Part shown: piece by piece, positions 1 to 8,655 of the stretch
Layout of the letters: the number at the start of each line of letters is the position of its first letter
Position numbering within the stretch: the first letter of the stretch is position 1
From: an uncultured Olsenella sp.
GTDB lineage: Bacteria > Actinomycetota > Coriobacteriia > Coriobacteriales > Atopobiaceae
DNA: 37,590 nucleotides
Assembly: GCA_900314575.1 (NCBI GenBank)
Contig: OMVS01000015.1
Location: 1 to 37,590, forward strand
Reading direction: 5' to 3'
The notes under the pieces: model-generated
Databases searched by the model: none
What the model saw: the letters and a program-made list of their open reading frames with translations, nothing else
Told to the model about the DNA's origin: nothing
Translations under genes and position numbers: made by a program

Positions 1-172
1 GATGATCGTCAAGGCGAACCGCGAGCCGAAGTTCTCGACGCGCAAGCAGAACCGCTGCCAGCGTTGTGGGCGTCCCCACTCCGTCTATCGCAAGTTCGGC
101 CTGTGCCGCGTCTGCTTCCGCGAGCTGGCGAGCAAGGGCGAGCTTCCTGGCGTCCGCAAGGCGAGCTGGTAG
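1..172 (+). CDS. rpsN: 30S ribosomal protein S14, zinc-binding type (5' end cut off)
   Basis: This is the C-terminal 56 residues of a type-Z (short, zinc-binding) S14, a protein of the small-subunit head; the full protein is about 61 residues. The methionine at position 2 is internal, because the family has about five residues before it (usually MAKKS or similar), so the gene starts outside the window. Two CxxC pairs ([20 protein letters not shown]) form the expected zinc knuckle and the end VRKASW is typical. It is the first visible gene of the spc operon, followed by rpsH after 89 bases. Confidence 0.97.
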   Translation, partial: MIVKANREPKFSTRKQNRCQRCGRPHSVYRKFGLCRVCFRELASKGELPGVRKASW

Positions 173-261
173 GACCCAGGGGCCCTCGCGAGGAGGCGTA
201 CGTCCCATGGGGGCGCACGAACCGTTCGCGCAGTTTCATCACTAACTAAGGAGAAGGATCT

Positions 262-660
262 ATGAAGGTTACCGATCCCATTGCAGACATGCTGACGCGT
301 ATCCGCAACGGCAACACCGCGAAGAAGGACCAGGTCTCCATGCCGTCCAGCAAGGTCCTCGTGGAGGTCGCGCGGATCATCACGGAGGAGGGGTACCTCG
401 AGGGCTACAGCGTCGAGGACACCGAGCCCCAGAAGACCCTCCACATCACGCTGAAGTATGGTCCCAAGCACACCAAGGTCATCCGCGGCATCAAGCGCGT
501 CTCCAAGCCCGGCCTTCGCATCTATTCCAAGGCTGAGGACCTGCCGCGTGTTCTCGGCGGCCTTGGCACCGCCGTCATCTCTACCTCCAAGGGCATGATG
601 TGCGACCGCGACGCCCGCAAGCTCGGCATCGGCGGCGAGGTCATCTGCTACGTCTGGTAA
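262..660 (+). CDS. rpsH: 30S ribosomal protein S8
   Basis: 132 residues, the normal length for S8, a primary 16S rRNA-binding protein of the small subunit. The N-terminus (MKVTDPIADMLTRIRNG) and the C-terminal GGEVICYVW are diagnostic. The ATG follows the Shine-Dalgarno sequence AAGGAG (about 8-base spacing). It lies between rpsN and rplF in the standard spc operon order and is presumably cotranscribed with them. Confidence 0.98.
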   Translation: MKVTDPIADMLTRIRNGNTAKKDQVSMPSSKVLVEVARIITEEGYLEGYSVEDTEPQKTLHITLKYGPKHTKVIRGIKRVSKPGLRIYSKAEDLPRVLGGLGTAVISTSKGMMCDRDARKLGIGGEVICYVW

Positions 661-689
661 GTCCGGTAGGGAAAGATAGGAGGAGACAC

Positions 690-1274
690 ATGTCTCGTAT
701 TGGCAAGCAGCCTGTCACCGTCCCCGCCGGGGTCGACGTGACTATCGACGGCACCACCGTCACCGTCAAGGGTGGGAAGGGCGAGCTCAAGCGCACCTTC
801 TCCGACCTCATCGAGCTCCAGCGCGAGGGCGACGAGATCCTGGTCGTCATCCCGCGCGCCGAGGGTTGCGAGGATATGACGGACGAGCAGTACAAGCGCA
901 CTAAGGCCTACAAGGCCTCCAACGCCCAGCAGGGCACCACGCGCACCGTGCTCCACAACATGGTGACCGGCGTGGACAAGGGCTTCGAGAAGAAGCTCGA
1001 GCTCACCGGCGTCGGCTACCGCGCCGCCCTCAAGGGCAAGGATCTCGACCTCTCGCTCGGCTACTCGCACGAGGTCATCTACAAGGCTCCCGAGAACATC
1101 AGCTTCGTGGTGCCCGACAACACCCACATCACCGTGCAGGGCATCTCCAAGGAGCAGGTCGGCCAGGTTGCCGCCGAGATCCGGGCTAAGCGTCCGCCCG
1201 AGCCGTACAAGGGCAAGGGCATCCACTACGAGGGCGAGCACATCCGCAGGAAGCTCGGCAAGGCCGCCAAGTAG
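690..1274 (+). CDS. rplF: 50S ribosomal protein L6, with an N-domain insertion
   Basis: L6 binds 23S rRNA near the base of the L7/L12 stalk. The frame is open further upstream, but the start is the ATG at 690 (MSRIGKQPVTVP), directly after AGGAGG. The protein is 194 residues against about 178 in most bacteria. The excess is a charged segment at roughly residues 57-78 (around AEGCEDMTDEQYKRTKAYK), just before the conserved GTTRTVLHNMV. The C-terminal half (ELTGVGYRA, KRPPEPYKGKGI) is canonical. Confidence 0.97.
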   Translation: MSRIGKQPVTVPAGVDVTIDGTTVTVKGGKGELKRTFSDLIELQREGDEILVVIPRAEGCEDMTDEQYKRTKAYKASNAQQGTTRTVLHNMVTGVDKGFEKKLELTGVGYRAALKGKDLDLSLGYSHEVIYKAPENISFVVPDNTHITVQGISKEQVGQVAAEIRAKRPPEPYKGKGIHYEGEHIRRKLGKAAK

Positions 1275-1332
1275 CCTAAGGGCCAAGCAAGACCATCACC
1301 CCGTCAGGTGGTGGCACACGTAAGGAGAAGGA

Positions 1333-1701
1333 ATGAACAAGAACCAGGCTAAGCTGGCGGGCCAGAAGCGCCGTGCGCGTCGCGTCCGTGCCAAGATGCA
1401 CGGCACCGAGCAGCGCCCGCGCCTCACCGTTCACCGCACCAACGCAAACATCTACGCCCAGGTGATCAACGACGACACGCACGAGACCATCTGCTCCGCC
1501 TCCACCCTGAGCCCCGAGTTCCGCGAGACCGGCAAGCTCGGCTCCAACAAGGAGGCCGCGGAGTTCGTCGGCAAGCTCGTCGCCGAGCGTGCTCAGGAGA
1601 AGGGCGTCACCGAGGTCGTCTTCGACCGCTCTGGCTTCCTGTACCACGGCCGCATCCAGGCTCTCGCAGACGGTGCCCGTAACGCGGGCCTGAAGTTCTA
1701 G
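1333..1701 (+). CDS. rplR: 50S ribosomal protein L18
   Basis: 122 residues, typical for L18, which binds 5S rRNA together with L5 and L25 in the central protuberance. The basic N-terminus ([20 protein letters not shown]) and the ending [10 protein letters not shown] are characteristic. The ATG follows AAGGAGAAGGA. The gene sits in the usual position between rplF and rpsE, with ten bases before rpsE. Confidence 0.97.
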   Translation: MNKNQAKLAGQKRRARRVRAKMHGTEQRPRLTVHRTNANIYAQVINDDTHETICSASTLSPEFRETGKLGSNKEAAEFVGKLVAERAQEKGVTEVVFDRSGFLYHGRIQALADGARNAGLKF

Positions 1702-1711
1702 GAGGAATCAC

Positions 1712-2236
1712 ATGCCACGTGATCGTAAGCGCCAGGAGGACTCCGATCTTCAGGAGCGCGTCGTCTACATCCACCGCGTCTCCAAGACGGTCAAGGGCGG
1801 CCGCCGCATGTCGCTGCTCGCCCTCGTGGCCGTCGGCGACGGCAAGGGCAACGTGGGCATCGGCATGGGCAAGTCCGCCGAGGTGCCCCTGGCCATCCAG
1901 AAGGCCGTCGACGACGCCAAGAAGAACATGTTCAAGGTGCCCGTCACCGAGTCCGGCACCATCCCCCACAAGGTCGAGGGGCACTACGGTGCTGGGCGCG
2001 TCATGATCAGGCCCGCCATCGAGGGTACCGGCGTCATCGCCGGCGGCCCCGTCCGCCCGCTCTTCGAGCTGGCCGGCATCAAGAACGTCATCTCGAAGTC
2101 CCTCGGCACCGACAATGCCCTGAACATCATCAAGGCTGCCGCCGAGGGCCTGAAGGAGCTCTCCAGCCCCGAGGAGACCGCCGAGCGCCGCGGCATGACC
2201 GTGGGCCAGATGTTCGGCAGCAAGAAGGAGGACTAA
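1712..2236 (+). CDS. rpsE: 30S ribosomal protein S5
   Basis: 174 residues, normal length. S5 takes part in decoding fidelity and lies near the mRNA entry channel. The N-terminal double-stranded-RNA-binding-like domain is visible ([18 protein letters not shown], then [15 protein letters not shown]), as is the C-terminal domain ([17 protein letters not shown]). It starts at an ATG preceded by AGGAGG, and rpmD begins three bases after its stop, so the two are very probably cotranslated. Confidence 0.98.
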   Translation: MPRDRKRQEDSDLQERVVYIHRVSKTVKGGRRMSLLALVAVGDGKGNVGIGMGKSAEVPLAIQKAVDDAKKNMFKVPVTESGTIPHKVEGHYGAGRVMIRPAIEGTGVIAGGPVRPLFELAGIKNVISKSLGTDNALNIIKAAAEGLKELSSPEETAERRGMTVGQMFGSKKED

Positions 2237-2239
2237 TCC

Positions 2240-2431
2240 ATGGCAGACGAGAAGACGCTCACCGTCAAGCTGGTGCGCAGCGCTGTCACCCAGGTCAAGA
2301 AGGACCAGACCAGGACCTGCTTCGCCATGGGTCTCCGCAAGATCGGCGACACTTCGGTGCTGCCCGACAATCCGAGCGTTCGTGGAATGATCTTCAAGGT
2401 CAAGCACCTTGTCGAGGTCACGGAAAACTAA
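2240..2431 (+). CDS. rpmD: 50S ribosomal protein L30
   Basis: 63 residues, the normal size for bacterial L30, a peripheral large-subunit protein absent from some lineages. Motifs include TVKLVRSAV near the N-terminus and a GLRKIGDTSVLPDNPSVRGM segment typical of the family. It has AAGGAGG overlapping the end of rpsE as its ribosome-binding site and sits between rpsE and rplO as expected. Confidence 0.96.
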   Translation: MADEKTLTVKLVRSAVTQVKKDQTRTCFAMGLRKIGDTSVLPDNPSVRGMIFKVKHLVEVTEN

Positions 2432-2443
2432 GGAGTCACCCAA

Positions 2444-2893
2444 ATGCAGCTCAATGATCTTCGTCCCGCGGAGGGCTCCAGGAAATCTCGCAAGCGCGTC
2501 GGTCGCGGCAACGGCTCCGGCTATGGCACGACCGCGGGCCGCGGCTCCAAGGGCCAGCTCTCCCGCTCCGGCGGCGGCAAGGGTGCGGGCTTCGAGGGCG
2601 GCCAGACGCCGCTCGCGATGCGCCTCCCCAAGCTCCCCGGCTTCAAGAACCACAACCGCGTCGAGTACGCCCCCGTCAACGTCTCGCGCCTCGAGCTCCT
2701 CTACAATGATGGCGAGACCGTGGACGCCGAGTCCCTTCTCGCCAAGGGCGTCATCAAGCACGACTACGTCCCCGTCAAGGTCCTCGGTGACGGCGAGATC
2801 ACCAAGAAGCTGACCGTCAAGGTCGACAAGGTGTCCGCCTCTGCCAAGGCCAAGATCGAGGCCGCCGGAGGGAAGGTAGAGCCCGCGTGCTAA
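2444..2893 (+). CDS. rplO: 50S ribosomal protein L15
   Basis: 149 residues, a normal L15, an early large-subunit assembly protein. The basic Gly-rich N-terminal arm ([18 protein letters not shown]) threads into 23S rRNA in known structures; the globular C-terminal half begins near residue 60. The last codons overlap the GTG start of secY by 7 bases, so translation of the two is likely coupled. Confidence 0.97.
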   Translation: MQLNDLRPAEGSRKSRKRVGRGNGSGYGTTAGRGSKGQLSRSGGGKGAGFEGGQTPLAMRLPKLPGFKNHNRVEYAPVNVSRLELLYNDGETVDAESLLAKGVIKHDYVPVKVLGDGEITKKLTVKVDKVSASAKAKIEAAGGKVEPAC

Positions 2894-4173
2894 AGGCAAT
2901 CACCAACGCATTCCGCGCCAAGGAGCTTCGGGAGAAGATCGTTCTCACCATCGCCATCCTGCTGATCTACCGCTTCGGTGCCTACCTGCCTGTGCCCGGG
3001 ATTCCGGTCACTGGCATGCTGAGCGCATACAATCAGGCGGCGAGCGGTAGCGGTGCGATCGCGGTGCTCAACCTCTTCTCGGGTGGCGCCCTGTCGCGCA
3101 TGTCGGTGTTTGCCCTGGGCATCATGCCCTACATCACCGCCCAGATCATCCTGCAGATGCTCCAGGCGGTGATACCCTCGCTCTCCGAGCTCGCGCAGGA
3201 GGGAGAGGCCGGCCAGCGTAAGATCACGCAGTACACGCGCTACCTTACGGTCGCGCTCGCGCTGCTCAACGCGGTCGGCTACCTCTTCCTCTTCAAGAGC
3301 AGCCAGTACGGGCTGGACTTCTCCCAGATCGGGTTCCCCGAACCCGTGGAGGATGTCATCATCGTGGGGACGCTCCTGACGGGCGCGATTATCATCATGT
3401 GGCTCGGCGAGGTCATCACCCAGCGCGGCATCGGCAACGGCATGTCATTGATCATCTTCGCGAACATCATGGCCGGCCTTCCGACGGCGCTTATCGGCTC
3501 CGTGCAGAACTCAGCCAACGGACCGATCCTCACGATCGTGACGCTGCTGGTGATTCTGGTTGCCATCCCGCTCATCGTCTACGTGGAGCGCGGCCAGCGT
3601 AGGATTCCGGTGCAGTACGCCAAGCGCGTGGTCGGGCGCAGGATTATGGGGGGACAGTCCACGTACCTCCCGATCAAGGTGAACACGGCCGGAGTCGTGC
3701 CGATCATCTTCGCGTCGGCCATTCTGTACCTCCCCGCGCAGATCGCGGTCTTCTTCCCCAACGTCCACTGGATGCAGGCCTTTGCGAACGCGGTCTCGAC
3801 GGGCTGGATCAACTGGGTCCTCTCCGTCCTGCTGATTGTCTTCTTCGCGTACTTCTACACTTCCATGGTGTTCAACCCGGAGCAGACCGCGGACCAGCTT
3901 CGCAAGTCCGGCGGCTTCATCCCTGGCGTGAGACCCGGTCAGGCGACTGCGGACTACATCAAGAACGTGATAAGCCACATCACGCTCCCAGGCGCCGTCT
4001 TCATGGCCGTCGTCGCGGTGGTTCCGTCGATCGTCTTCGCGTTCACGTCGAACTCGCTCATCCAGGCGTTCGGCGGCACGTCGATCCTGATCATGGTCGG
4101 AGTCGCGCTCGACACGCTCGCTTCGTTCGAGAGCCAGCTCAAGATGCACAACTACGAGGGCTTCTTCAAGTAG
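2887..4173 (+). CDS. secY: Protein translocase subunit SecY
   Basis: 428 residues with ten evident membrane-spanning segments, the channel-forming subunit of the SecYEG translocon in the inner membrane. Family signatures are the N-terminal [30 protein letters not shown] region, the plug/helix-2 region ([19 protein letters not shown]) and the cytoplasmic loop VEVG-equivalent [17 protein letters not shown]. The start is GTG, inside rplO. The gene ends the spc transcription unit; a strong terminator follows 31 bases later. Confidence 0.98.
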   Translation: MLKAITNAFRAKELREKIVLTIAILLIYRFGAYLPVPGIPVTGMLSAYNQAASGSGAIAVLNLFSGGALSRMSVFALGIMPYITAQIILQMLQAVIPSLSELAQEGEAGQRKITQYTRYLTVALALLNAVGYLFLFKSSQYGLDFSQIGFPEPVEDVIIVGTLLTGAIIIMWLGEVITQRGIGNGMSLIIFANIMAGLPTALIGSVQNSANGPILTIVTLLVILVAIPLIVYVERGQRRIPVQYAKRVVGRRIMGGQSTYLPIKVNTAGVVPIIFASAILYLPAQIAVFFPNVHWMQAFANAVSTGWINWVLSVLLIVFFAYFYTSMVFNPEQTADQLRKSGGFIPGVRPGQATADYIKNVISHITLPGAVFMAVVAVVPSIVFAFTSNSLIQAFGGTSILIMVGVALDTLASFESQLKMHNYEGFFK

Positions 4174-4204
4174 TCGATCGTAGTCGTACCTGAGAGACGG
4201 ATTC

Positions 4205-4244
4205 AGGAGGACGGGAGCTGAGGCTCCCGTCCTCCTTCTCTTTT
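4205..4244 (+). terminator. Intrinsic terminator after secY
   Basis: A perfect 14-bp stem (4205-4218 with 4223-4236, arm AGGAGGACGGGAGC) with a TGAG loop is followed by TCTCTTTT. It separates the spc genes from adk-map-infA, so the latter probably have their own promoter in 4245-4373. A TACACT at 4324-4329 could be a -10 element, but I see no convincing -35. Confidence 0.9.
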
Positions 4245-4373
4245 GGGGCGCCGCGCGGGCGCAAGCGGGCGGCCCCAGGGCCCCATCCACCTCACGGGCG
4301 GCCGTCTCGCAACATAAGACGAGTACACTTGATGAACGGCACTTCGCATGATGCGGGACGGAAAGGAAAGCAC

Positions 4374-5003
4374 ATGAATATCGTTCTTCTCGGCGCCCCT
4401 GGCGCTGGCAAGGGGACGCAGGCCCAGATGCTCGTCCGTGACTACGGCGTGGCGCACATCTCGACTGGCGACCTGCTACGCGCGGCGGTCAAGGCGGGGA
4501 CAAAGCTCGGAAAACAGGCCAAGGAGTACATGGACGCCGGCGCCCTCGTGCCCGACAAGCTCGTTATCGACCTGGTCAAGGAGAGGCTCGAGGAGGACGA
4601 CGCCAAGCGCGGCTTCATCCTCGACGGCTTCCCTCGAAACACCGCCCAGGCTGTGAGCCTCGACTCCGAGCTCTCGAACGCCGGCATCGAGCTCGACGGG
4701 GCGCTTCTGATCGACGTCGCCTCCGACGTGATCGTGAAGAGGCTCTCCTCGCGCAGGACCTGCAGGAGCTGCGGCTACACCGCGCCCGCTGGCACCGAGA
4801 AGTGCCCGCGCTGCGGCGGCGAGATGTACCAGCGCGACGATGACAAGCCGGAGACGATCCAGCATCGCCTCGACACCTACCAGAGCCAGACGGCGCCGCT
4901 CATCGAGTACTACGGTGGGCAAGACAAGCTCCTGAAGGTCGACGGAGACCGCCCGGTCGACGAGGTCTACGCCGACGTCAAGAGGGAGCTCCACCTTTCA
5001 TGA
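4374..5003 (+). CDS. adk: Adenylate kinase, zinc-type LID
   Basis: 209 residues; catalyses ATP + AMP <-> 2 ADP. The P-loop GAPGAGKGTQ is at residues 7-16, the NMP-binding region starts at STGDLLRAA, and DGFPRN is at about residues 84-89. The LID carries four cysteines (C130, C133, C144, C147), the structural zinc site of the long Gram-positive-type adenylate kinases. A TTG-initiated extension to 4329 is possible in frame, but the ATG at 4374 follows GGAAAGGAAAG and begins right at the family N-terminus. The stop overlaps the map start (ATGA). Confidence 0.97.
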   Translation: MNIVLLGAPGAGKGTQAQMLVRDYGVAHISTGDLLRAAVKAGTKLGKQAKEYMDAGALVPDKLVIDLVKERLEEDDAKRGFILDGFPRNTAQAVSLDSELSNAGIELDGALLIDVASDVIVKRLSSRRTCRSCGYTAPAGTEKCPRCGGEMYQRDDDKPETIQHRLDTYQSQTAPLIEYYGGQDKLLKVDGDRPVDEVYADVKRELHLS

Positions 5004-5719
5004 TCCACATCAAGACGGCAGAGGAGATGGAGGGGTACCGCGCCTCGGCCGGAACCCTCTCGAAGTCAGCGCTGAGGCGCGCCGGCTCGATGTGTCGGCC
5101 GGGCGTAAGCACGCAGGAGATCGACCGCGTGGTGGAGAGCTTCATCAGGCTCCACGGGGCCACCCCTGGGTTCAAGGGCTTCGGCGGGTTCCCGGCGAGC
5201 GTCTGCGCCTCGGTGAACGAGCAGGTCGTACACGGCATCCCCTCGCCGGACACCATCCTCAAGAGCGGTGACATCGTCTCCATAGACACCGGCGCCAACA
5301 AGGGCGGCTGGGCGGGCGACAACGCCTGGACCTTCCTCGTGGGAGAGGTCTCCGACGAGATCCGTGCGCTCTGCGAGGTCACGCGGGACTGCCTCAAGGC
5401 TGGCATAGAGCAGGCCGTGCCCGGCAACCACGTCGGTGACATAGGCTTTGCCGTGCAGACGCTGGCCGAACGCAACGGATATGGGGTCGTCCGCGATTAC
5501 GTGGGCCACGGCGTCGGCCACAGGATGCAGGAGGACCCCGCCATCCCCAACTATGGAAAGCGGGGGAGGGGAGTGAGGCTGCAGGCCGGGATGGTCATCG
5601 CGATCGAGCCGATGGTCACGCTCGGGACGTACCAAACGCGCGTCCTGAGCAACGGCTGGACCGTGCAGACGGCCGACGGCCTGCCCGCGGCCCACTACGA
5701 GAACACCATTAGGCGTTAG
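5000..5719 (+). CDS. map: Type I methionine aminopeptidase
   Basis: 239 residues; removes the initiator methionine from nascent proteins in the cytoplasm. All five metal ligands of the pita-bread fold can be placed: D96 (VSIDTGA), D107 (AGDNAW), H170 (GHGVGH), E203 (AIEPM) and E234 (HYENTI), with the substrate-binding His at 79 (VVHGIPS). The sequence after the second Asp is DNAWTF where most homologues have D-[ST]-x-RTF, a minor variant. It overlaps adk by 4 bases and is followed by a stem-loop and infA. Confidence 0.96.
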   Translation: MIHIKTAEEMEGYRASAGTLSKSALRRAGSMCRPGVSTQEIDRVVESFIRLHGATPGFKGFGGFPASVCASVNEQVVHGIPSPDTILKSGDIVSIDTGANKGGWAGDNAWTFLVGEVSDEIRALCEVTRDCLKAGIEQAVPGNHVGDIGFAVQTLAERNGYGVVRDYVGHGVGHRMQEDPAIPNYGKRGRGVRLQAGMVIAIEPMVTLGTYQTRVLSNGWTVQTADGLPAAHYENTIRR

Positions 5720-5733
5720 GCCAGCTCCAAGAG

Positions 5734-5772
5734 GAAGTCCACGTTGTGTTGAAACGATGCAACGTGGACTTC
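5734..5772 (+). repeat. 13-bp perfect inverted repeat between map and infA
   Basis: GAAGTCCACGTTG (5734-5746) is the exact reverse complement of 5760-5772, around a 13-base loop. It begins 14 bases after the map stop. There is no run of T immediately after it (ATCCTGTCGTTT follows), so it may be a weak terminator, an mRNA 3'-end stabiliser or a protein-binding dyad. Confidence 0.8.
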
Positions 5773-5830
5773 ATCCTGTCGTTTATGTAGGATATACAGT
5801 TGCTGTCAATAGGTAGGAAAGGTGTCCAGC

Positions 5831-6049
5831 GTGAGCAAACAGGACGCAATTGAGCTTGAGGGCAAGGTCGTAGAGCCCCTCCCCAATGCCATGTTCAACG
5901 TCGAGCTCGAGAACGGCAAGGTCATCATGTGCACCATCTCGGGCAAGATCCGGATGAACTACATCAGGATCCTGCCGGGCGACAAGGTCGTCGTCGAGAT
6001 GTCGCCCTACGACCTCACCAAGGGCCGGATCACCTATCGCTACAAGTAG
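5831..6049 (+). CDS. infA: Translation initiation factor IF-1
   Basis: 72 residues when started at the GTG at 5831, exactly the standard IF-1 length. An in-frame GTG at 5822 would add three residues but lies on top of the Shine-Dalgarno (AGGAAAGG), whereas 5831 is about nine bases from it. The OB-fold motifs are clear ([38 protein letters not shown]). IF-1 binds the ribosomal A site during initiation. It sits between map and rpmJ, as in many Gram-positives. Confidence 0.97.
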   Translation: MSKQDAIELEGKVVEPLPNAMFNVELENGKVIMCTISGKIRMNYIRILPGDKVVVEMSPYDLTKGRITYRYK

Positions 6050-6128
6050 TGCCGGAATCATGCCCGGAAACAACGCGAGCGGCTGCGCGAGTATATAGAT
6101 CGTATAAGCACTGTAGGAAGGAAGAACG

Positions 6129-6242
6129 ATGAAGGTACGTCCTTCTGTCAAGAAGATGTGCGACAAGTGCAAGATCATCCGTCGCCACGGCAAGGTTTAC
6201 GTCATCTGCGAAAACCCGCGCCACAAGCAGCGTCAGGGTTAA
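6129..6242 (+). CDS. rpmJ: 50S ribosomal protein L36
   Basis: A 37-codon gene beginning [19 protein letters not shown] and ending QRQG. The zinc ligands C11, C14, C27 and H32 are all present, so this is the zinc-binding (C+) form. The Shine-Dalgarno is AGGAAGGA. The following rpsM starts 15 bases downstream, the standard infA-rpmJ-rpsM order. Confidence 0.97.
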   Translation: MKVRPSVKKMCDKCKIIRRHGKVYVICENPRHKQRQG

Positions 6243-6257
6243 GAGAGGAGCTCGAAG

Positions 6258-6629
6258 TTGGCACGTATCAATGGCGTCGACCTCCCGAACGACAAGCGTA
6301 CTGAGGTTGGCCTTACTTACCTTTATGGCATCGGTCCCGCCAGGGCCAAGAAGATCTGCGCCGGCACTGGCGTTGACCCCGCTACCCGCGTCAAGGACCT
6401 CACCGAGGAGGAGGTCACGAAGATTCGTGACTTCATCGACGCGAACTACACCACCGAGGGCGACCTTCGCCGCGAGGTGCGTCAGAACACCGCCCGCCTG
6501 ATGGAGATCGGCTGCTACCGTGGCCTCCGTCACCGCAAGGGCCTCCCTGTCCACGGCCAGCGCACCCACACCAACGCTCGCACCCGCAAGGGCAAGAAGC
6601 GTCAGATCGGTGCAAAGAAGAAGGCGTAA
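6258..6629 (+). CDS. rpsM: 30S ribosomal protein S13
   Basis: 123 residues with a TTG start after GAGAGGAG; the residue after the initiator begins [13 protein letters not shown], the family N-terminus, so the rare start codon is well supported. S13 lies in the subunit head and contacts the large subunit. The helix-hairpin region ([14 protein letters not shown]) and the basic tail ([15 protein letters not shown]) are typical. Confidence 0.97.
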   Translation: MARINGVDLPNDKRTEVGLTYLYGIGPARAKKICAGTGVDPATRVKDLTEEEVTKIRDFIDANYTTEGDLRREVRQNTARLMEIGCYRGLRHRKGLPVHGQRTHTNARTRKGKKRQIGAKKKA

Positions 6630-6640
6630 GGGAGTAGAGC

Positions 6641-7042
6641 ATGCCTCAGAAGAAGAACCAGCGCACCCAGCACGTGCGCCGCGCAGAGCGCAAGAACATC
6701 GCCGTGGGCCAGGCTCACATCAAGAGCACGTTCAACAACACGATTATCTCCATCACCGACCCGCAGGGTAACGTCATCGCCTGGCAGTCCGGCGGCACCG
6801 TGGGCTTCAAGGGCTCCCGCAAGTCCACGCCGTTCGCGGCCCAGGTGGCCGCCGAGGCGTGCGCCAAGGCTGCCATGGAGCACGGCCTCCACAAGGTCCA
6901 GGTCTTCGTCAAGGGCCCCGGCTCCGGCCGCGAGACCGCAATCCGCTCCCTCCAGGCCGCCGGCCTCGAGGTTTCCGGCATCCAGGACAAGACCCCGATC
7001 GCGCACAACGGCTGCCGCCCGATGAAGCGCCGTCGCGTGTAG
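6641..7042 (+). CDS. rpsK: 30S ribosomal protein S11
   Basis: 133 residues, normal length; S11 forms part of the platform near the mRNA exit. Characteristic segments are [38 protein letters not shown] and the C-terminus [12 protein letters not shown]. The start ATG lies 11 bases after rpsM, preceded by AGGGAGTAG. Confidence 0.98.
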   Translation: MPQKKNQRTQHVRRAERKNIAVGQAHIKSTFNNTIISITDPQGNVIAWQSGGTVGFKGSRKSTPFAAQVAAEACAKAAMEHGLHKVQVFVKGPGSGRETAIRSLQAAGLEVSGIQDKTPIAHNGCRPMKRRRV

Positions 7043-7060
7043 TAAGGAAGGACAGAAGCA

Positions 7061-7654
7061 ATGGCAGTAGATAGGACCCCTGTCCTCAAGAGGTGCCGCC
7101 AGCTCGGCATCGACCCCGTGGTTATGGGCATCAACAAGGAATCCAAGCGCCAGCCCAAGCGCCGTCGCCGCCAGGAGAGCGAGTACGGCCTGCAGCTGCG
7201 CGAGAAGCAGAAGGCCAAGTTCATCTACGGAGTGCTGGAGAAGCAGTTCCGCGCGTACTACGACAAGGCGCTCCGCGTCGAGGGCATCACGGGCGACAAC
7301 CTGATGACCATCCTCGAGTCCCGCCTCGACAACGTGGTCTTCCGCCTCGGCTTTGCCCGCACCCGCAAGGAGGCTCGCCAGACCGTCCGCCACGGCCACA
7401 TCACCGTCAACGGCCGTCGCGTGGACATCCCCTCCTATCAGGTGAAGGCCGGCGACGTCGTCGCCGTGGCCCCCAAGTTCAAGGACCTCCTCCCCATCAA
7501 GGAGGCGCTGATCGCCACCGAGCACATGGCTGTCCCCTCCTGGCTCGAGGTTGACCTCGAGAAGCTCCAGGGTACTGTCCTGCAGCTCCCGACGCGCGAC
7601 CAGATCGACCTGGACATCGACGCGCAGCTCATCGTCAACCTGTACTCCAAGTAG
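7061..7654 (+). CDS. rpsD: 30S ribosomal protein S4, zinc-free form
   Basis: 197 residues; S4 nucleates small-subunit assembly and can repress its own operon in some bacteria. The S4 RNA-binding domain is visible (LESRLDNVVFRLGFARTRKE, then VRHGHITVNGRRVDIPSY). The N-terminal extension holds one cysteine (LKRCRQLG) instead of the four that bind zinc in other S4 proteins, so this is a C-minus paralogue. The Shine-Dalgarno is AAGGAAGGA. Confidence 0.97.
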   Translation: MAVDRTPVLKRCRQLGIDPVVMGINKESKRQPKRRRRQESEYGLQLREKQKAKFIYGVLEKQFRAYYDKALRVEGITGDNLMTILESRLDNVVFRLGFARTRKEARQTVRHGHITVNGRRVDIPSYQVKAGDVVAVAPKFKDLLPIKEALIATEHMAVPSWLEVDLEKLQGTVLQLPTRDQIDLDIDAQLIVNLYSK

Positions 7655-7677
7655 CAGATACCTGGTTGGAGGTATAC

Positions 7678-8619
7678 ATGTCCGAATTCATCCGACCTGA
7701 GGTGTCGGTGGAAGAGATCAGCGACAACCTGGCGCGCGTCACTGCCGAGCCCCTCGAGCGCGGCTATGGCGACACGCTGGGCAACTCGCTGCGACGCGTG
7801 TTGCTCTCCTCCCTCGAGGGTGCGGCCGTCCAGGCCATCCAGATTGACGGCGTTCAGCATGAGTTCACCACCGTCCCTGGCGTCTACGAGGACGTCACCG
7901 ACATTGTTCTCAACGTGAAGGGGCTCGTCTTCCGTGACATGGGCACGGGCGACGAGGCCGTCGCGACCATCAACATCGACGGGCCTGCGAAGGTCACCGG
8001 CGGGGACTTCGTCGTCCCGGCGGAGTTCGAGCTCGTGAACCCCGAGCACCTCATCTGCACGCTCGGCGAGGGGGCCCACCTCACCATGCAGATGCGCATT
8101 GGGACCGGCCGCGGCTACGTCTCCGGAGACAGGAACGAGCGCGAGGGGGACCCCATCGGCCTCATCGACGTCGACTCGCTCTACTCGCCGGTCGTCAGGT
8201 GCGCCAAGGTCGTCGAGCCCTGCCGCGTTGGGCAGCACACCGACTACGACCGTCTCGTCCTCGAGGTGGAGACCAACGGCTCCATCTCCCCGCGTGACGC
8301 CGTGGTCGAGGCAGCCAACATCATCAACCAGCACATGACCGCGTTCATGGGCCTGGCTGACGAGGACGAGCCGGTCGAGGACGCCTCGATCTTCGCCACG
8401 GGCACCGAGGAGGACAACACCGAGCTTGACAAGCAGATCGAGGACCTGGACCTCTCCGTCCGCTCCTACAACTGCCTCAAGCGCGCCGGCATCCACTCCG
8501 TGCGCCAGCTCGTCGAGTTCTCTGAGAACGACCTTCTGAACATTCGTAACTTTGGCGTCAAGTCCATCGAGGAAGTCAAGGACAAGCTCGAGGCCATGGG
8601 CCTTGGCCTCAAGGCCTAG
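7678..8619 (+). CDS. rpoA: RNA polymerase alpha subunit
   Basis: 313 residues. The N-terminal dimerisation domain shows GYGDTLGNSLRRVLLSSLEG (residues about 32-51) and a second beta region ending near residue 220. An acidic linker follows (EDEPVEDASI), then the C-terminal DNA/activator-binding domain (SVRSYNCLKRAGI, FGVKSIEEVKDKL). The ATG at 7678 is preceded by GGAGG; a TTG four codons upstream overlaps that site and is rejected. It lies between rpsD and rplQ as in the standard alpha operon. Confidence 0.98.
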   Translation: MSEFIRPEVSVEEISDNLARVTAEPLERGYGDTLGNSLRRVLLSSLEGAAVQAIQIDGVQHEFTTVPGVYEDVTDIVLNVKGLVFRDMGTGDEAVATINIDGPAKVTGGDFVVPAEFELVNPEHLICTLGEGAHLTMQMRIGTGRGYVSGDRNEREGDPIGLIDVDSLYSPVVRCAKVVEPCRVGQHTDYDRLVLEVETNGSISPRDAVVEAANIINQHMTAFMGLADEDEPVEDASIFATGTEEDNTELDKQIEDLDLSVRSYNCLKRAGIHSVRQLVEFSENDLLNIRNFGVKSIEEVKDKLEAMGLGLKA

Positions 8620-8655
8620 GACACGCCGTTAGATTTTGTTAGGAGCAACTAGACC

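Noticed and set aside
1607-2899. A 430-residue open frame on the minus strand
   Set aside because: Antisense to rpsE, rpmD and rplO, which are unmistakable; the translation is low-complexity Asp/Gly/Leu/Val.
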